20,956 nt of DNA from Euplotes cf. woodruffi 2 WChen-2021. Lineage: Eukaryota > Ciliophora > Spirotrichea > Euplotida > Euplotidae. The position numbers and the translations under genes are program-made. Below are positions 19,004-20,956 of the stretch, in pieces. Each line of letters starts with the position of its first letter. Within the stretch, counting starts at the first letter, position 1. Where the stretch lies: the NCBI GenBank assembly GCA_021441665.1, contig JAGYYN010002187.1, positions 1 through 20,956 of the forward strand, given 5' to 3'. The notes beneath the pieces are model-generated. The model was not told the origin of the DNA. It saw only the letters and a list, made by a program, of their open reading frames with translations, and did not search any database.

Positions 19004-19247
19004 CTACAACTGCTATTTTAGATATGATCATTTATATATCGTTATATCATTTAATATTGAACCAATATGCTGCGCTAGTCTTATAGAAAAGGACAGTTGC
19101 TGATTGTAGCCTAAATAATGTCAATTGCTACTAATTGAGCAAATGAAAATGCAAGAAACACAGACGTAAAGATGACCCGAGTTTAGTTAAATCATTTAGA
19201 CTGAATTAATAACTTAGTGGCTATTAGACAGGCATAAACATCAGTGC
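19004..19247. other. Convergent spacer, no gene seen
   Basis: This lies between the stops of the plus-strand coiled-coil gene and the minus-strand gene to its right, so both 3' ends fall here. A TATTGAACCA at about 19045 resembles the breakage motif but lacks its conserved final A. No frame or structure is worth calling. Confidence 0.5.
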
Positions 19248-20956
19248 TTATAAGAATCTATGTCTCAGCACAGCTTTCGGGTAAAACTTCAGTAGCTCCG
19301 AATCTGCTGTCGGTGAAAATTTCCATTCCTTTACAAGCGAATTTTTAACCTTCGCATCTGGTGAGATTAGTCGCAGTTTACCAGATTTCTTGTTTTTCGT
19401 CTGCTTCAGATCTTTTTCAATACGCACAGATGAATTATTAATGCTGCAGGAAGGATCTCGACCTGTAGAGGCTTCAGAATAATCAGATTCTTCATCTGTG
19501 ATAGAAAACAGTTCACTGGATAGGTTTTTATTCCTGCAGTCGAACTAAAGTAAATTTTTAGTACTTTTATAAACCGATTCTAAGCCTCAATTTTTGACAT
19601 TTTAAAGCTTTTATGTTTTTAAATAAAAATAAAAAATTTCCAGTGATCAAGTGGTCACATAAAAGTACTCCACAGGCAAGTTTTTTTTTTATCGTTTTTT
19701 AGATTCAAAAACTGTAAAATGTAAATTAAAAATAAGTTACAGATAATAACATATTCTAAATATATTGATAAACAAGAAAAATAACTTTTGTGTCGCTTAC
19801 ATTTCTATCTGAGCGATTGACGATTTGCATGGACTGTTTGCGTTCATTTTGGCTGCCAGTACCAATATGGCTGAACCTTTTGTAGTCATCGACATTTGAA
19901 GAGTTCATCCGACCGACCTTATTCCTCACGACCTGAGGAATCATCACCAACGCAGATGCAGGCAAGCTTACTTTGAGTTTTAGGTCTTTTTGCAAGTCCT
20001 GGTTGAAGTTCCTCACAGGCGAACTTATTGACAACACTAAAATAAAATTTATTCAGCTGCTAAGATATATTTTGGAGACCGACAACAGTAAATAAACAAA
20101 TATTATTATCGCCTCTTTGTTCGCTTCCTGCGAGTAGAGGTTTTGTACAACTATTATAACTCCAATTTTTAATCGAAATTTATTATGATTTATTCCTGCG
20201 GTCATATGAAAAATTCATGATAATTTTTAAATAAAAAATATTAAAAAAGAGATGTGAATACGGTGAGGATTATTTTTTTACCTTATGAAGTACTATTTAT
20301 TTTAAATAGAGAATGGTACATCTTTAGATCATGCAAAATTCTTGCGAAGATCGTAAATAAAGTACTCATTAAAAATTCAATTTTTAGTATTTATAATCTA
20401 ACCTGTAAACTTAGATATTTCTTGCTTAGTCTTTAATTCATGATTTAAATTTTGAAGTAAGTATAATGATAAATTAGTATTTTTTATTTGAGTTGGAGAA
20501 TTATTACCTTGTGACGAAGTTGTATTTTTCTCTTCACTAGATAAGTCTAGACTACCACTTTGCTTATTTTCATTTCCATTAAATCGACTTTTGACTTTGG
20601 TAATCGTTATTTTAGGATTCTTGCTCAGGCTGCCTTTTGGTAAACTTGTAAATGTACTCTTCATGATTTCCTTTGAGACCCTGTCTTTAAGCTTCTTTCT
20701 CTTGTCGGTTTTAAAGTATCTTTCAACTGATTTTTGGAATTTTTTGAACTTCTCCTGTGAAAGAAGCCTTCGAGGGGAGAAAAACTGTGGTTTCGCAGCT
20801 CTTTTTTTTATTATCAAACAAAATGTTGTGGATAGAGAAGATAAAGCTTTGTTTTTAGAACGCATCTGTCTTGCTGATAGTATTTGTGTCGGTGACTTGC
20901 TATTCCTTCAGTTCTTTATCTCCAAAATTTGATTGGCTCGTAAACGCACCGGACTT
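19248..20956 (-). CDS. Basic, Ser-rich protein, unknown function, 5' end beyond window
   Basis: Not recognised. Three exons join in phase. The first, 20403-20956, is open to the right edge and reads KSPTQILSARQM, then PQFFSPRRLLSQEKFKKFQK and VKSRFNGNENKQSG. The second, 19801-20036, contains ISSPVRNFNQDLQ and NVDDYKRFSHIGTGSQNERK. The third, 19248-19544, contains FSITDEESDYSEASTGRD and LVKEWKFSPTADSELLKFYP. Terminator: TAA 19248-19250. The protein is hydrophilic, with basic SP-rich segments in the first half and an acidic patch in the last exon. One in-frame TGA lies in the first exon. Neither intron is small: 20037-20402 (366 nt, GTTAGA...TTTTAG) and 19545-19800 (256 nt, GTAAGC...CTTTAG) are by far the longest in well-phased genes here. 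No +1 shift is required in the visible part. ATG 20863-20865 could be the start, but the frame stays open upstream with similar composition. Confidence 0.7.

Noticed and set aside
1-20956. UGA=Trp code (as in Blepharisma) instead of UGA=Cys
   Set aside because: Some TGA positions would suit Trp, but the ferredoxin, GANP-like and EF-hand positions suit Cys. AAA-TAR +1 frameshifting is a euplotid trait not known from UGA=Trp ciliates.

Overview
The window looks like nuclear DNA of a euplotid ciliate (Euplotes or a close relative). Two features show this. First, in-frame TGA codons occur throughout otherwise convincing proteins and fit cysteine (euplotid code), most clearly in a mitochondrial-type ferredoxin and a SAC3/GANP-domain protein. 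Second, most of the longer genes are interrupted by AAA-TAA or AAA-TAG, and in each case reading resumes cleanly one base further on, which is the +1 translational frameshift known from Euplotes. I count 18 such AAA-TAR sites. None of the 11 stops I take as genuine terminators follows an AAA codon. Introns are often very small (20-32 nt candidates, GT...AG). Base composition is AT-rich, and intergenic DNA is more AT-rich than the genes.

Layout. The left edge holds the first 13 codons of a minus-strand gene. From 272 to 13313, seven genes lie head to tail on the minus strand: a PX-BAR sorting nexin (272-1550), a low-complexity protein (1785-3178), a PG-rich STPGR-repeat protein (3480-5783), a SAC3/GANP-domain protein (5956-7163), a small basic unknown protein (7261-7814), a 1,145-residue EF-hand protein read through six +1 shifts (8413-11936), and a CENP-B-type helix-turn-helix DNA-binding protein (12237-13313). 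A divergent gap separates the last of these from a plus-strand adrenodoxin-type ferredoxin (13604-14262). To the right are a many-exon minus-strand gene starting with a hydrophobic leader (14635-15910), a poorly resolved stretch with two hairpins and two small divergent candidates (about 16085-17136), a plus-strand coiled-coil gene (17630-19003), and a minus-strand gene that runs off the right edge (19248 onward).

The genes do not form a pathway. The set is eukaryotic housekeeping and cytoskeletal: endosomal sorting, microtubule association, mRNA export, calcium binding, DNA binding and Fe-S/electron transfer. What is unusual is the arrangement. Macronuclear chromosomes of Euplotes are normally gene-sized and telomere-capped. 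Here at least ten genes share about 21 kb with no C4A4/G4T4 repeat, so the DNA is more likely germline (micronuclear), or from a lineage with long somatic chromosomes. Exon structures and frames are hand-derived; total coding lengths were checked to be multiples of three after removing introns and one base per shift.
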